32,953 nt of DNA. It comes from Bacteroidia bacterium (lineage in GTDB: Bacteria > Bacteroidota > Bacteroidia > Flavobacteriales_E > Vicingaceae). Below the pieces are notes generated by a model. The model saw only the letters and a list, made by a program, of their open reading frames with translations. It was not told where the DNA came from and made no database searches. The position numbers and the translations under genes are program-made. Positions 22,057 through 28,774 of the stretch are shown here, in pieces (the first letter of the stretch is position 1; every line of letters begins with the position of its first letter). Location: positions 1 to 32,953 of the forward strand of contig JAUIGQ010000015.1 in NCBI GenBank assembly GCA_030429925.1, read 5' to 3'.

Positions 22057-24981
22057 ATGTATTCAAAAGCCTGGATATTCTTTCTTTGCTTCATTGGGAC
22101 GGCAACTTTAAATGGCACTTTTGCCCAAGAAGCTGCAGATACAAGTTATTTGTACAAGCATCAGGTTGCTATTCCAAATGCATACGGGCAGATCAATGAT
22201 GTTGTAGTAGATTCCAGTGGTAGGGTCTATATCATTTTTGCAAATAATGTAGTCCAGTATGATGGTGAGAGATATAAGACCTTGATCAAGGTAGATCTAG
22301 TGCACAATGATTTCATCAGAGGAGGAGTCCAAAATGACAAACTCTTTATTTATGATTACTTCGGTAGATTCTTCTATTGTGAAGAAGATAGTATCTACGC
22401 ATATCCATACAATAATCTGCTCGTTGAAAACAATCCTTTTCACGAGTTAATCGACTTCAAAGTAGATTCAGCAGATAACCTCCATGTGTCATTTATCAAT
22501 TCCAGTTATTTGATTATTGACAAAAACGGGAGTCTTCAAAGACCGCTAATTGAAAGGGGTATTCAACCTGCCGGGTATATATGCCTGTTGGATGAGAATA
22601 ACGACCCCTTTTTCATTGGGTCCCAGGCAAGAACTCCAGCTCCTAAAGACACCTTCTTTTTGATGAACTCTTCCTATGAAATGGTTGATAAGGTAAAGGC
22701 TAGTATTAGGAATTATAAGTTGCCATCATCAGGAGTGAGAGCTGGGAAGTACTACCATTTCTCTACCGGCAGGGGACAATTGATCCATTTCAATGAAAAG
22801 AAGATCGAGAAGGTAGAAGAAGTTGGTCCAAAGATCACAAGGCTGTATTCCTCAGGGAATAATGTTTGGGTGAGTCTTTTTGGGGTTGGTGTGCTCAGGT
22901 TTTCAAAGGATTTGGACCTCAGTCAAGATAGAATCCAGTTATATCAAGGGAGGAACTTGATCGCTTCTGCCATTGATTTTGAATCAAACTGTTGGTCTTA
23001 TGAACCCGATGGAAAGGTCTATCAACTAAGTCTGAATCCCCCTTTTTATCTTCCAAAGATTAATAAGATCCTTGTTCAGAAATGGATTTCCTCTATTGAC
23101 CTTTCTGATTCTCTTCTTTTGGTCAACACAAGGGACTCTCTGTTCCAATTCAAGCTGAACAAAGAAGCTCTTTCTGTTTCCAACTTCAAATTACCTCCCT
23201 CTTCAGATAGAGTTCCTAAGATTATCACCAACGATAAGATGATCTATCTGAGCTACAGAGGGGAGCTCTATTCAAAGGAGGTTCAAAGCAGTCAATGGAA
23301 AAAGCTGGAATTGCCTCAAGAGATATTCAAGTTTCACCATGACAATCCGATCTACTTGTACCGCTTGATCATCAACAATGAAAAGAGAGTTTTTGCAACT
23401 CACAATAGATATCTGTTTGAGGTTATCGATCAAAATAAAATTTATGTCTATCCACCTTTTCAACGGAATATCTTTGATGTGTTATCGGCAAATGATCAGC
23501 TGGTTATAAAGACTGAAAGCGACCTACTAGTCGGTTCCGAGGAAGGCTTTGAATCTCTTTACAATACTTTCCCATCACTTAAAGGTAGGCAGCTGAATCT
23601 TTCCAGCACGGGAGAGATCTTATGGATCTCATCTGTCAATGATGGATTGTATTACCTGAAGAATGGCAAACTTGAAGAGTTGAAATTGAAAGGGGCCTCT
23701 ATAACAAATGGCAAGCTGATAGACAGAGACTCCATGGAAGTGTTGTGTATTTCAGATCAAGGATTGATCAGTTTAAAAACCCTTGTAGAAAAGGATTCTA
23801 TAATTGCACAAACTCATCCACAAATACAATTCTTCAACTATTCATTGCATAGCAGCAATAAAGATCAACTAGTTTGGATCAGTAGGGAAGGGGGTTTGCA
23901 TTTTAAAAAGTTTGATGAGCTGTACAATCCAATTGCACCTTGTCCTCCATTGCAGATAGAGTTGTTGATCAACGGAAGGGAAAAGTATAGTGGAACTGGA
24001 GAGATTGACCCATTTCACAATTACCTGCAACTGCGGTTCAAGTCTCAGTTGTTGAGCATTGGAAAGAGCTATCGTTATCGAATCCCGGGAATGATAAATG
24101 ATTGGCATACAACTGATCAAGACCTTGTTCAATTCGCCAATGTAAATAGCGGCAAATATGAGGTTGAGGCACAACAGCGGATGAATAAGAATGCATGGTC
24201 TCGGTCAAATTATTATAGTTTTGAAGTAGGCATACCATTTTTTAAATCCTGGTGGTTCATAGTTTTAATTATAGCTGTCTTTGTAACCATCATATGGTTT
24301 ATTATCAATTGGCAAGTTAGGTTTCAAACACTTCAAAGAGAGCATGAACTAGACCGTTTGCGATCTGAGCAATTGTTATTGCGGTCTCAAATGAGTCCTC
24401 ATTTTATATCCAATGTTCTTTCCTCCCTTCATTATTTGATCTTAAAGAATATGAACAAGGAGGCTGATAAATTTATTTCAAGCTTCTCACTATTGATGAG
24501 AAGGTCTTATCAATACAGTCGTCAGGAGCAAGTTTCCTTGAAAGATGAAATAGAATTCATAGAAGAATATTTACAACTGCAAAAGATGAGACTTGAGGGC
24601 GATCTTGAGTATAAGATCAATAGCCGGGGGATGAATATTACACAAGAGTCTATTCCAACTTTTATTCTCCAACCCATTGTAGAAAATGCCATTCATCATG
24701 GATTAAAAGGGAAAAAAGGTCTAAAGAAGATTGATATTGAGATAGCTTCCTTGAAGCCGGGTGAGATACTGATAAAGGTAGAAGACAATGGAATTGGATT
24801 CTCCAATAGTTTGGGGCATATCTTAAAAGAAAAAAAGGTGAAAAGCAGTTTATTTGTCATTATGGAACGTCTTGAGATCATCAATCAAAGACAAAATGGT
24901 AATTTGGAAATTGAACGAATAAAAAGGTCAGATGATGAATTCACGGTGATCACCCTGAAGATTCAAACCAAGAGAATATGA
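22057..24981 (+). CDS. LytS-type sensor histidine kinase with propeller/Y_Y_Y sensor region
   Basis: About 974 residues from the ATG at 22057 (signal-like MYSKAWIFFLCFIGTATLNGTFAQ). A ~640-residue periplasmic region of repeated β-strands resembles two-component-regulator propellers (VVDSSGRVYIIFANNVVQYDGE; KITRLYSSGNNVWVSLFGVGVLRFS). A Y_Y_Y-like domain follows (LRFKSQLLSIGKSYRYRIPGMINDW), then one TM (about 745-765, WWFIVLIIAVFVTIIWFIINW). The cytoplasmic part is a His_kinase/LytS module with acceptor His782 in LRSQMSPHFISNVLSSLHYL, N-box PIVENAIHHGLKGKKG and G-box VEDNGIGFSN. Most relatives have NPHFLFN at the H-box; SPHFISN here is divergent. It overlaps the LytTR regulator gene by 4 bp. 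Confidence 0.92.
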   Translation: MYSKAWIFFLCFIGTATLNGTFAQEAADTSYLYKHQVAIPNAYGQINDVVVDSSGRVYIIFANNVVQYDGERYKTLIKVDLVHNDFIRGGVQNDKLFIYDYFGRFFYCEEDSIYAYPYNNLLVENNPFHELIDFKVDSADNLHVSFINSSYLIIDKNGSLQRPLIERGIQPAGYICLLDENNDPFFIGSQARTPAPKDTFFLMNSSYEMVDKVKASIRNYKLPSSGVRAGKYYHFSTGRGQLIHFNEKKIEKVEEVGPKITRLYSSGNNVWVSLFGVGVLRFSKDLDLSQDRIQLYQGRNLIASAIDFESNCWSYEPDGKVYQLSLNPPFYLPKINKILVQKWISSIDLSDSLLLVNTRDSLFQFKLNKEALSVSNFKLPPSSDRVPKIITNDKMIYLSYRGELYSKEVQSSQWKKLELPQEIFKFHHDNPIYLYRLIINNEKRVFATHNRYLFEVIDQNKIYVYPPFQRNIFDVLSANDQLVIKTESDLLVGSEEGFESLYNTFPSLKGRQLNLSSTGEILWISSVNDGLYYLKNGKLEELKLKGASITNGKLIDRDSMEVLCISDQGLISLKTLVEKDSIIAQTHPQIQFFNYSLHSSNKDQLVWISREGGLHFKKFDELYNPIAPCPPLQIELLINGREKYSGTGEIDPFHNYLQLRFKSQLLSIGKSYRYRIPGMINDWHTTDQDLVQFANVNSGKYEVEAQQRMNKNAWSRSNYYSFEVGIPFFKSWWFIVLIIAVFVTIIWFIINWQVRFQTLQREHELDRLRSEQLLLRSQMSPHFISNVLSSLHYLILKNMNKEADKFISSFSLLMRRSYQYSRQEQVSLKDEIEFIEEYLQLQKMRLEGDLEYKINSRGMNITQESIPTFILQPIVENAIHHGLKGKKGLKKIDIEIASLKPGEILIKVEDNGIGFSNSLGHILKEKKVKSSLFVIMERLEIINQRQNGNLEIERIKRSDDEFTVITLKIQTKRI

Positions 24982-25694
24982 AGGCACTTATAATTGATGA
25001 TGAGAATTTAGCTGCATTGCATTTAAGAGAGCTGATCAAGCTCAATTGCGATGAGGTAAGTGAAGTGTCGATCTTGAACGAGGCAAGTGAGGTCATTGAA
25101 AAGTTTTCTTCATTGGATATTGACTTGCTTTTCTTAGATATGGAAATGCCTGTGATGTCAGGTTTTGAGTTGCTGAGCAAGCTTGATCTAAAAGACAATT
25201 GCCAAGTTATTGTGGTAACCGCTTACGACAATTATGCATTAGAAGCTTACAAGAACGAAGCAATAGCTTATTTGGTAAAACCTGTTCAAGCTGATGAATT
25301 AAAAAAAGTAGTTAGTAAAGCGGCCCAGTTGAACAATGACCTTAATGAAAAGCTAAACCAAGGCTTGATCACCTCAAATTCAAAGCGCTTAAAGGTCTAC
25401 GACAATGAAGAGTATAATCTATTGGATATAAATTCTTTGGTAAGGCTTGAAGCCAATGGAAATTACACTCATCTGCACACAGAAGATGATTCTTATGTTT
25501 CAACGATCCGACTGGGAACCTATGAATCTCAATTGGCAGATCTTGGTTTCTTTAGAATTCACAGATCTCATCTGATCAACTTGAACTATTTAAAAAAGAT
25601 TGGAAAGGCAAGTGATGCATGTATTACTTTGCAAAACAATGTTACCTTACCCATCTCTTCCATCAAGAGAAATGAATTATTGAGCAAAGTTTAA
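24978..25694 (+). CDS. LytTR-family response regulator
   Basis: A 238-residue partner of the overlapping LytS-type kinase (ATGA, 4 bp). The receiver has IIDDEN, Asp54 in LLFLDMEMPVMSG, VVTAYDNYALEAYKNEAIAYLVKPV with the conserved Lys. The C-terminal LytTR DNA-binding domain (about 135-238) carries LDINSLVRLEANGNYTHLHTEDD, STIRLGTYESQL, FFRIHRSHLINLNYLKKIGK and LPISSIKRNELL. The domain binds paired direct repeats as a dimer; I did not find an obvious such site in this window. The heme-domain gene follows after 4 bp, so it probably belongs to the same transcript. Confidence 0.95.
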   Translation: MKALIIDDENLAALHLRELIKLNCDEVSEVSILNEASEVIEKFSSLDIDLLFLDMEMPVMSGFELLSKLDLKDNCQVIVVTAYDNYALEAYKNEAIAYLVKPVQADELKKVVSKAAQLNNDLNEKLNQGLITSNSKRLKVYDNEEYNLLDINSLVRLEANGNYTHLHTEDDSYVSTIRLGTYESQLADLGFFRIHRSHLINLNYLKKIGKASDACITLQNNVTLPISSIKRNELLSKV

Positions 25695-25698
25695 CGTT

Positions 25699-26151
25699 AT
25701 GCTAAGTAAAATTTTTAAGAAGCTTCCTCTGATCATTGTACTTCTCTTTGCTGTATTGCAAGTAATTCCTAATAATAGACCTGTAAATAAAGAAGCTGAG
25801 GAAACCGACTTTTTAGCTGTAGAGAATATTGATTCTAATGTCGAGATTACCATAAAGAAAGCATGCTATGATTGTCATTCCAACCAAACCAAACACCCTT
25901 GGTATAGCTCTATTGCGCCAATTTCCTGGTGGATCAATGACCATGTTGAACACGGTCGCAAGCATTTGAACTTTTCTGATTGGGGAACTTACTCCAAAGA
26001 GAAAAAAGACCACAAAATAGAAGAATGCATTGAAATGATAGAAGAAGAAGAGATGCCTTTATTCTCTTATCAATTAGCACATTCTGAGGCCAGGTTATCC
26101 GATAAGGAAATACAAGAGCTTTTGACCTTTTTCAATGCTTACCTTAATTGA
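25699..26151 (+). CDS. Membrane-anchored heme-binding domain protein (CxxCH)
   Basis: A 150-residue protein with an N-terminal membrane anchor or signal (LPLIIVLLFAVLQVIP) and a single c-type heme site, Cys56-x2-Cys59-His60 in KKACYDCHSNQTKHPWYSSIAPISWWINDHVEHGRKHLNFSDW. This is the 'haem-binding domain' (PF14376-type) found in many Bacteroidota. It ends with a helix including EEEMPLFSYQLAHSEARLSDKEI. Heme would be attached in the periplasm, so the protein may carry electrons or sense redox state or gas. It starts 4 bp after the LytTR gene and overlaps the convergent LuxR-type gene by 13 bp. The shared operon hints that the LytS/LytTR pair and this protein act together, but that is inference. 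Confidence 0.9.
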   Translation: MLSKIFKKLPLIIVLLFAVLQVIPNNRPVNKEAEETDFLAVENIDSNVEITIKKACYDCHSNQTKHPWYSSIAPISWWINDHVEHGRKHLNFSDWGTYSKEKKDHKIEECIEMIEEEEMPLFSYQLAHSEARLSDKEIQELLTFFNAYLN

Positions 26152-26792
26152 GAAAACTCCTCAATCAAACCGGTTTTGATAGCATATATGGTTAACTCGC
26201 TTGCCGAGCTTACCCCTAATTTTTTGAGAATATTCTTTCTATGAGTGTGAACAGTATGTGGACTTAAGTGTAAAAGTTCTGCAATCTCTTTATTGGTATT
26301 TCCTTGGGCCACTAAGGCAGTGATCTCATTTTCCCGATTAGAAAGAATAGTAGGCTCGCAATTGTCTTCTTCCTCGGAATGAGGCTTGCTTAGAATCAGG
26401 TCTAAGACCTTATTGCAGTAAAATTTTTCACCTTTTGCTATTGAAAAAACAGCATGCTTTATTTCATCCTCATCGCATTCTCTGGTTAAAAAACCCGCAA
26501 CACCATTCTCCATTAAACTAATGGTGTTAGAGGAATTCTCAACCTCAGAGATGATCAAAAACTTCTGCTCCTTGAAATCATTAAGCAGAGCTTTGGCATC
26601 TTCTAGAGAGAAACCAGGCCCGCTGAGTGGGTCCATCACAACCAGATCATAAGTTGTAGTTAATAGAGATGATCTAACTTCCCTGTCGTTCTTAGCTGTA
26701 TCGATCTGATCTATTCCGCCTCCTTCCAATACAGTCCTGAAGCCAGACTGCATCAGCACATTATCATTAGCATGTAGAATATGTAAGCCCAT
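26139..26792 (-). CDS. LuxR/NarL-type response regulator with divergent receiver
   Basis: A 217-residue regulator. The C-terminal LuxR helix-turn-helix (about 150-210) is canonical: PTILSNRENEITALVAQGNTNKEIAELLHLSPHTVHTHRKNILKKLGVSSASELTIYAIK. The receiver is unusual. Phospho-acceptor Asp54 is present (YDLVVMDPLSGPG), but the N-terminal acidic pair is reduced to one Asp (HANDN), and the invariant Lys near residue 104 is replaced by Arg (GFLTREC). Phosphorylation may be weak or replaced by another input. No partner kinase adjoins it, so it is an orphan. Convergent with the heme-domain gene by a 13 bp overlap. Confidence 0.92.
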   Translation of the reverse strand: MGLHILHANDNVLMQSGFRTVLEGGGIDQIDTAKNDREVRSSLLTTTYDLVVMDPLSGPGFSLEDAKALLNDFKEQKFLIISEVENSSNTISLMENGVAGFLTRECDEDEIKHAVFSIAKGEKFYCNKVLDLILSKPHSEEEDNCEPTILSNRENEITALVAQGNTNKEIAELLHLSPHTVHTHRKNILKKLGVSSASELTIYAIKTGLIEEFSQLR

Positions 26793-26817
26793 TATTTAGA
26801 ATCATTCTAAAGAAGGG

Positions 26818-26848
26818 CAAAAGTCTGAATGAAAATCCAATAGAACAA
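26818..26848 (-). promoter_or_regulatory. Candidate promoter of the LuxR-type regulator
   Basis: Minus strand: TTG (26846-26848), 20 nt, GACTTTTG (26818-26825), a 7/8 match to TAnnTTTG. Predicted start is about 19 nt before the ATG at 26792. Confidence 0.4.
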
Positions 26849-26874
26849 TAGGATGGGAATATTTAATATCCTAT

Positions 26875-27654
26875 TTATTTTCCCGAGGACTTTAAATGCT
26901 CTACTTCTGACTTTAAGTCGAAAAGCATTTTGGAAAGGTCAGATAATTCTTGTTTTTCCGTTTTAACTTGATCCAGTTCAAATGAAAGTATAGCCTTTGC
27001 CTCCCAAAGTTCTCTTACCTCATATAAGGGGATCGAATAGGGGTCATAACCTTTATTGTCTGAAGTTAAGTTCAAGATCTCTTTTCTTAGATCAATTTCA
27101 ACTCTCTTAAAAGTTAAGCCGTCATTTTCGGAGACAACTATATATGCCTTTCCGTCTTTAACTGCACGCCAATCATCCTCATATTTTGCTATGATGTAAC
27201 TTCCTGATTGAATTGGCAGCATGCTATCACCTTCTATTTCAAAGGCCCTGAAAGTGCCTTGGTTCAATTGTTCCACCGGCAGTGAGAAGGAAGGTAATTG
27301 ACCTATGAACTCAGCATCTTCCAACCCTTTTAAATAACCTGCGCTGGCCTTTTTTGGCACAAGGCTGATCCGTTCCATATTTTCATTGTCAACCACAATC
27401 GGGAGGATCTGAAGATCTTTTCTTTCCCATTCTGCAAAATCATCTTTCTTTTCTTTAGTGGCCAAGATGAGATCATCTGTGCTGACTTTAAAAAAGGATG
27501 CGATTCTTTTGAGCTTGTCAAATTTGGGCTCAGCTCTCCCTTCTTCATAGGATGCCAAAGTAGCTCGATTGATTCCTAACTTTTCAGCAAGTTGATTTTG
27601 CGTGAGCTCAAAACCTTTTCGTAAGACTTTCAGGTTGTTGCCGAAAATATTCAA
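26875..27654 (-). CDS. XRE-family repressor with LexA/CI-like S24 self-cleavage domain
   Basis: A 259-residue regulator. The HTH is at residues 6-60 (LTQNQLAEKLGINRATLASYEEGRAEPKFDKL). The S24 domain has a candidate Ala105-Gly106 cleavage site in KKASAGYLKG, nucleophile Ser144 in FEIEGDSMLPIQSG and Lys183 in LTFKRVEI, a spacing close to LexA's Ser/Lys pair. The C-terminus is a coiled coil (about 225-259). Such proteins repress their own promoter and are inactivated by RecA-stimulated autocleavage or ligand. The start is TTG at 27654; the upstream frame closes at a TAA two codons earlier, so no better start exists. Three palindromic sites lie in the 79 bp between it and the divergent DUF1883-like gene. 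Confidence 0.9.
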   Translation of the reverse strand: MNIFGNNLKVLRKGFELTQNQLAEKLGINRATLASYEEGRAEPKFDKLKRIASFFKVSTDDLILATKEKKDDFAEWERKDLQILPIVVDNENMERISLVPKKASAGYLKGLEDAEFIGQLPSFSLPVEQLNQGTFRAFEIEGDSMLPIQSGSYIIAKYEDDWRAVKDGKAYIVVSENDGLTFKRVEIDLRKEILNLTSDNKGYDPYSIPLYEVRELWEAKAILSFELDQVKTEKQELSDLSKMLFDLKSEVEHLKSSGK

Positions 27655-27656
27655 TG

Positions 27657-27669
27657 CTAATTAAATTAG
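27657..27669. promoter_or_regulatory. Palindromic operator candidate 1 (CTAATTAAATTAG)
   Basis: Perfect inverted repeat CTAAT-3-ATTAG starting 3 bp upstream of the XRE-S24 start codon. Same pattern as the site at 27674, 17 bp away start to start. Probable binding site of the adjacent XRE repressor. Confidence 0.6.
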
Positions 27670-27673
27670 AATG

Positions 27674-27686
27674 CTAATAATATTAG
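27674..27686. promoter_or_regulatory. Palindromic operator candidate 2 (CTAATAATATTAG)
   Basis: Perfect CTAAT-3-ATTAG repeat that abuts the TATATTTG -7 box at 27687. A protein bound here would block RNA polymerase at the rightward promoter. Confidence 0.6.
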
Positions 27687-27694
27687 TATATTTG
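27687..27694 (+). promoter_or_regulatory. -7 box of the DUF1883-like gene promoter (TATATTTG)
   Basis: Exact TAnnTTTG match on the plus strand, 39 bp before the ATG at 27734. The expected -33 region falls inside operator 1/2 and has no clear TTTG, as might be expected of a regulated promoter. Confidence 0.5.
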
Positions 27695-27714
27695 ATGGGT
27701 AAAGTTAGTATTTA

Positions 27715-27727
27715 CTATTAAAATTAG
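27715..27727. promoter_or_regulatory. Imperfect operator candidate 3 (CTATTAAAATTAG)
   Basis: Same 13-bp pattern with one mismatch, 6 bp upstream of the DUF1883-like ATG. Probably a weaker copy of the sites at 27657 and 27674. Confidence 0.4.
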
Positions 27728-27733
27728 CAAACC

Positions 27734-28090
27734 ATGACTTCTACCGAACATATTTATCATAAGATCAGAGGAAGCTATCCTGGCTATATCGGCATTGAAT
27801 TGCCCAATGATTATAAAGTAATGTTACTAGATGAAGAAAACTTCAATGCTTATAGAAAGGGAATAGAATATCAGGCAATCATTGAAGAAGTGAAGTTCAA
27901 TTATTGCCATTTCAAGAAACCGGTAGAAGGATCCTGGATTATAGTTATTGAAGGAGATGCTACTTATTTTGACCCATCTCGGATCAATGTGATCTACAAA
28001 TCAGTTGACAATCCGGAATTGTCAACAAAATCTTCTGAGCTTATTTTTCCAACGGCCAGCACCACACATCCAGATGCATTTATACGATGA
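27734..28090 (+). CDS. Small DUF1883-like protein
   Basis: A 118-residue cytoplasmic protein without signal peptide. The segment KIRGSYPGYIGIELPNDYKVMLLDEENFNAYRKGIEYQAI with the later FKKPVEGSWIIVIEG resembles DUF1883, whose pattern is V.L.D..NF..Y..G, then a strand, then P..G.W.V.I. That domain is a small β-sandwich of unknown function, sometimes fused to TIR or other effector domains. The match is from pattern memory, so moderate. It is divergent from the XRE-S24 repressor and shares its operator region, suggesting it is a regulated target. Its last 97 bp overlap the convergent secreted-protein gene, and its C-terminal tail after the domain looks non-conserved. Confidence 0.68.
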   Translation: MTSTEHIYHKIRGSYPGYIGIELPNDYKVMLLDEENFNAYRKGIEYQAIIEEVKFNYCHFKKPVEGSWIIVIEGDATYFDPSRINVIYKSVDNPELSTKSSELIFPTASTTHPDAFIR

Positions 28091-28488
28091 TTTGACCTCT
28101 TGTGCAACTCATCTCTCTTGAACTTGATCTTAATGTCGGCCCTTTCCTTTTCATCACTGAAGATCTCCCAATATTTCAAGTCATTGTCCTCAATTGGAAT
28201 GCTCATTAACTCATCAGAGCTGTTCATCACCTCTAATTGAAGATCTCCCAAGTACTCTTGAGCTGATACTAAAATTCTATACTTAGTCCTGGCACTGAGC
28301 TTCATGCTCACTTCAGCAGAATCGCTCCGATACATTTGAGCGACTTTCACTTCTCCACAGTAAGAGAATTCATCCAATGCAGAAAGATCAACTTTCTTGA
28401 CGAAGCTATTACACTGTGAAAAAGTAAGATTGCTTGAGATTTGAAGGAGCAAGCTGAGACTTATTCCTAATATTTTGATTGTTTTCAT
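27994..28488 (-). CDS. Small secreted hypothetical protein
   Basis: A 164-residue protein with a good signal peptide (MKTIKILGISLSLLLQISSNLTFSQ), mature part beginning CNSFVKKVDLSALDEFSYCGEVKVAQMYR. It has two cysteines early and one near the end. The rest is β-strand-like with alternating hydrophobics (TKYRILVSAQEYLGDLQLEVMNSSDELM; ASGCVVLAVGK). No known domain recognised. It is convergent with the DUF1883-like gene and overlaps it by 97 bp. The VVLAVG strand lies in that overlap and looks genuine, so the overlap is probably real and not a mis-extended frame. Confidence 0.68.
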   Translation of the reverse strand: MKTIKILGISLSLLLQISSNLTFSQCNSFVKKVDLSALDEFSYCGEVKVAQMYRSDSAEVSMKLSARTKYRILVSAQEYLGDLQLEVMNSSDELMSIPIEDNDLKYWEIFSDEKERADIKIKFKRDELHKRSNHRINASGCVVLAVGKISSEDFVDNSGLSTDL

Positions 28489-28588
28489 TACCCATCAGAT
28501 TGTTTTGATTAAACGCCGCAAAAGTCCTGAGGATAGGAGTCCTTTTCAGCTACCCCACCCTTAAGAATAACTTAAGTTCAAAACAGTT

Positions 28589-28611
28589 CTCATTAAAATG
28601 CTGTTAATGAG
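28589..28611. promoter_or_regulatory. Inverted repeat upstream of the DUF2256/cry-DASH genes
   Basis: Perfect 8-bp inverted repeat CTCATTAA-7-TTAATGAG, 16 bp before the DUF2256 start. It could be an operator of a light- or damage-responsive regulator, or a leader hairpin. A second short pair AACAG/CTGTT interleaves with it. Confidence 0.4.
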
Positions 28612-28627
28612 CTATACAATTAATTAA

Positions 28628-28774
28628 TTGAAGAAAGGAAACCTTCCGGTCAAGATCTGTATTGTCTGCAAAAGACCCTTCGAATGGAGAAAGAAGTGGG
28701 AAAAGAATTGGGAAAATGTTAAGTACTGCAGCAAGAGATGCGCATCCAATAGAAAAGCAGATATCAATGAGTAA
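28628..28774 (+). CDS. DUF2256 zinc-ribbon mini-protein
   Basis: A 48-residue protein read from TTG at 28628; an in-frame TAA lies directly upstream, so TTG is the only likely start. The sequence is the standard DUF2256 pattern: [37 protein letters not shown], with zinc-ligand cysteines at 11, 14, 34 and 38 and the WRKKWEKNW core. The function is unknown, but this family is well known as a neighbour of DASH cryptochromes and photolyases. Here it overlaps the cry-DASH start by 8 bp, so the two are cotranslated. It is shorter than common gene-calling cut-offs and easily missed; the long frame starting at 28662 for the cryptochrome actually runs over it. Confidence 0.92.
   Translation: MKKGNLPVKICIVCKRPFEWRKKWEKNWENVKYCSKRCASNRKADINE

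Noticed and set aside
27994-28488. Possibility that the secreted-protein gene is a shadow of the DUF1883-like gene
   Set aside because: Four fifths of it lies outside the overlap and begins with a convincing signal peptide.
28662-28766. 35-residue N-terminal extension of the cry-DASH protein
   Set aside because: The frame overlaps the DUF2256 gene, and the family's conserved start is [14 protein letters not shown] at 28767.
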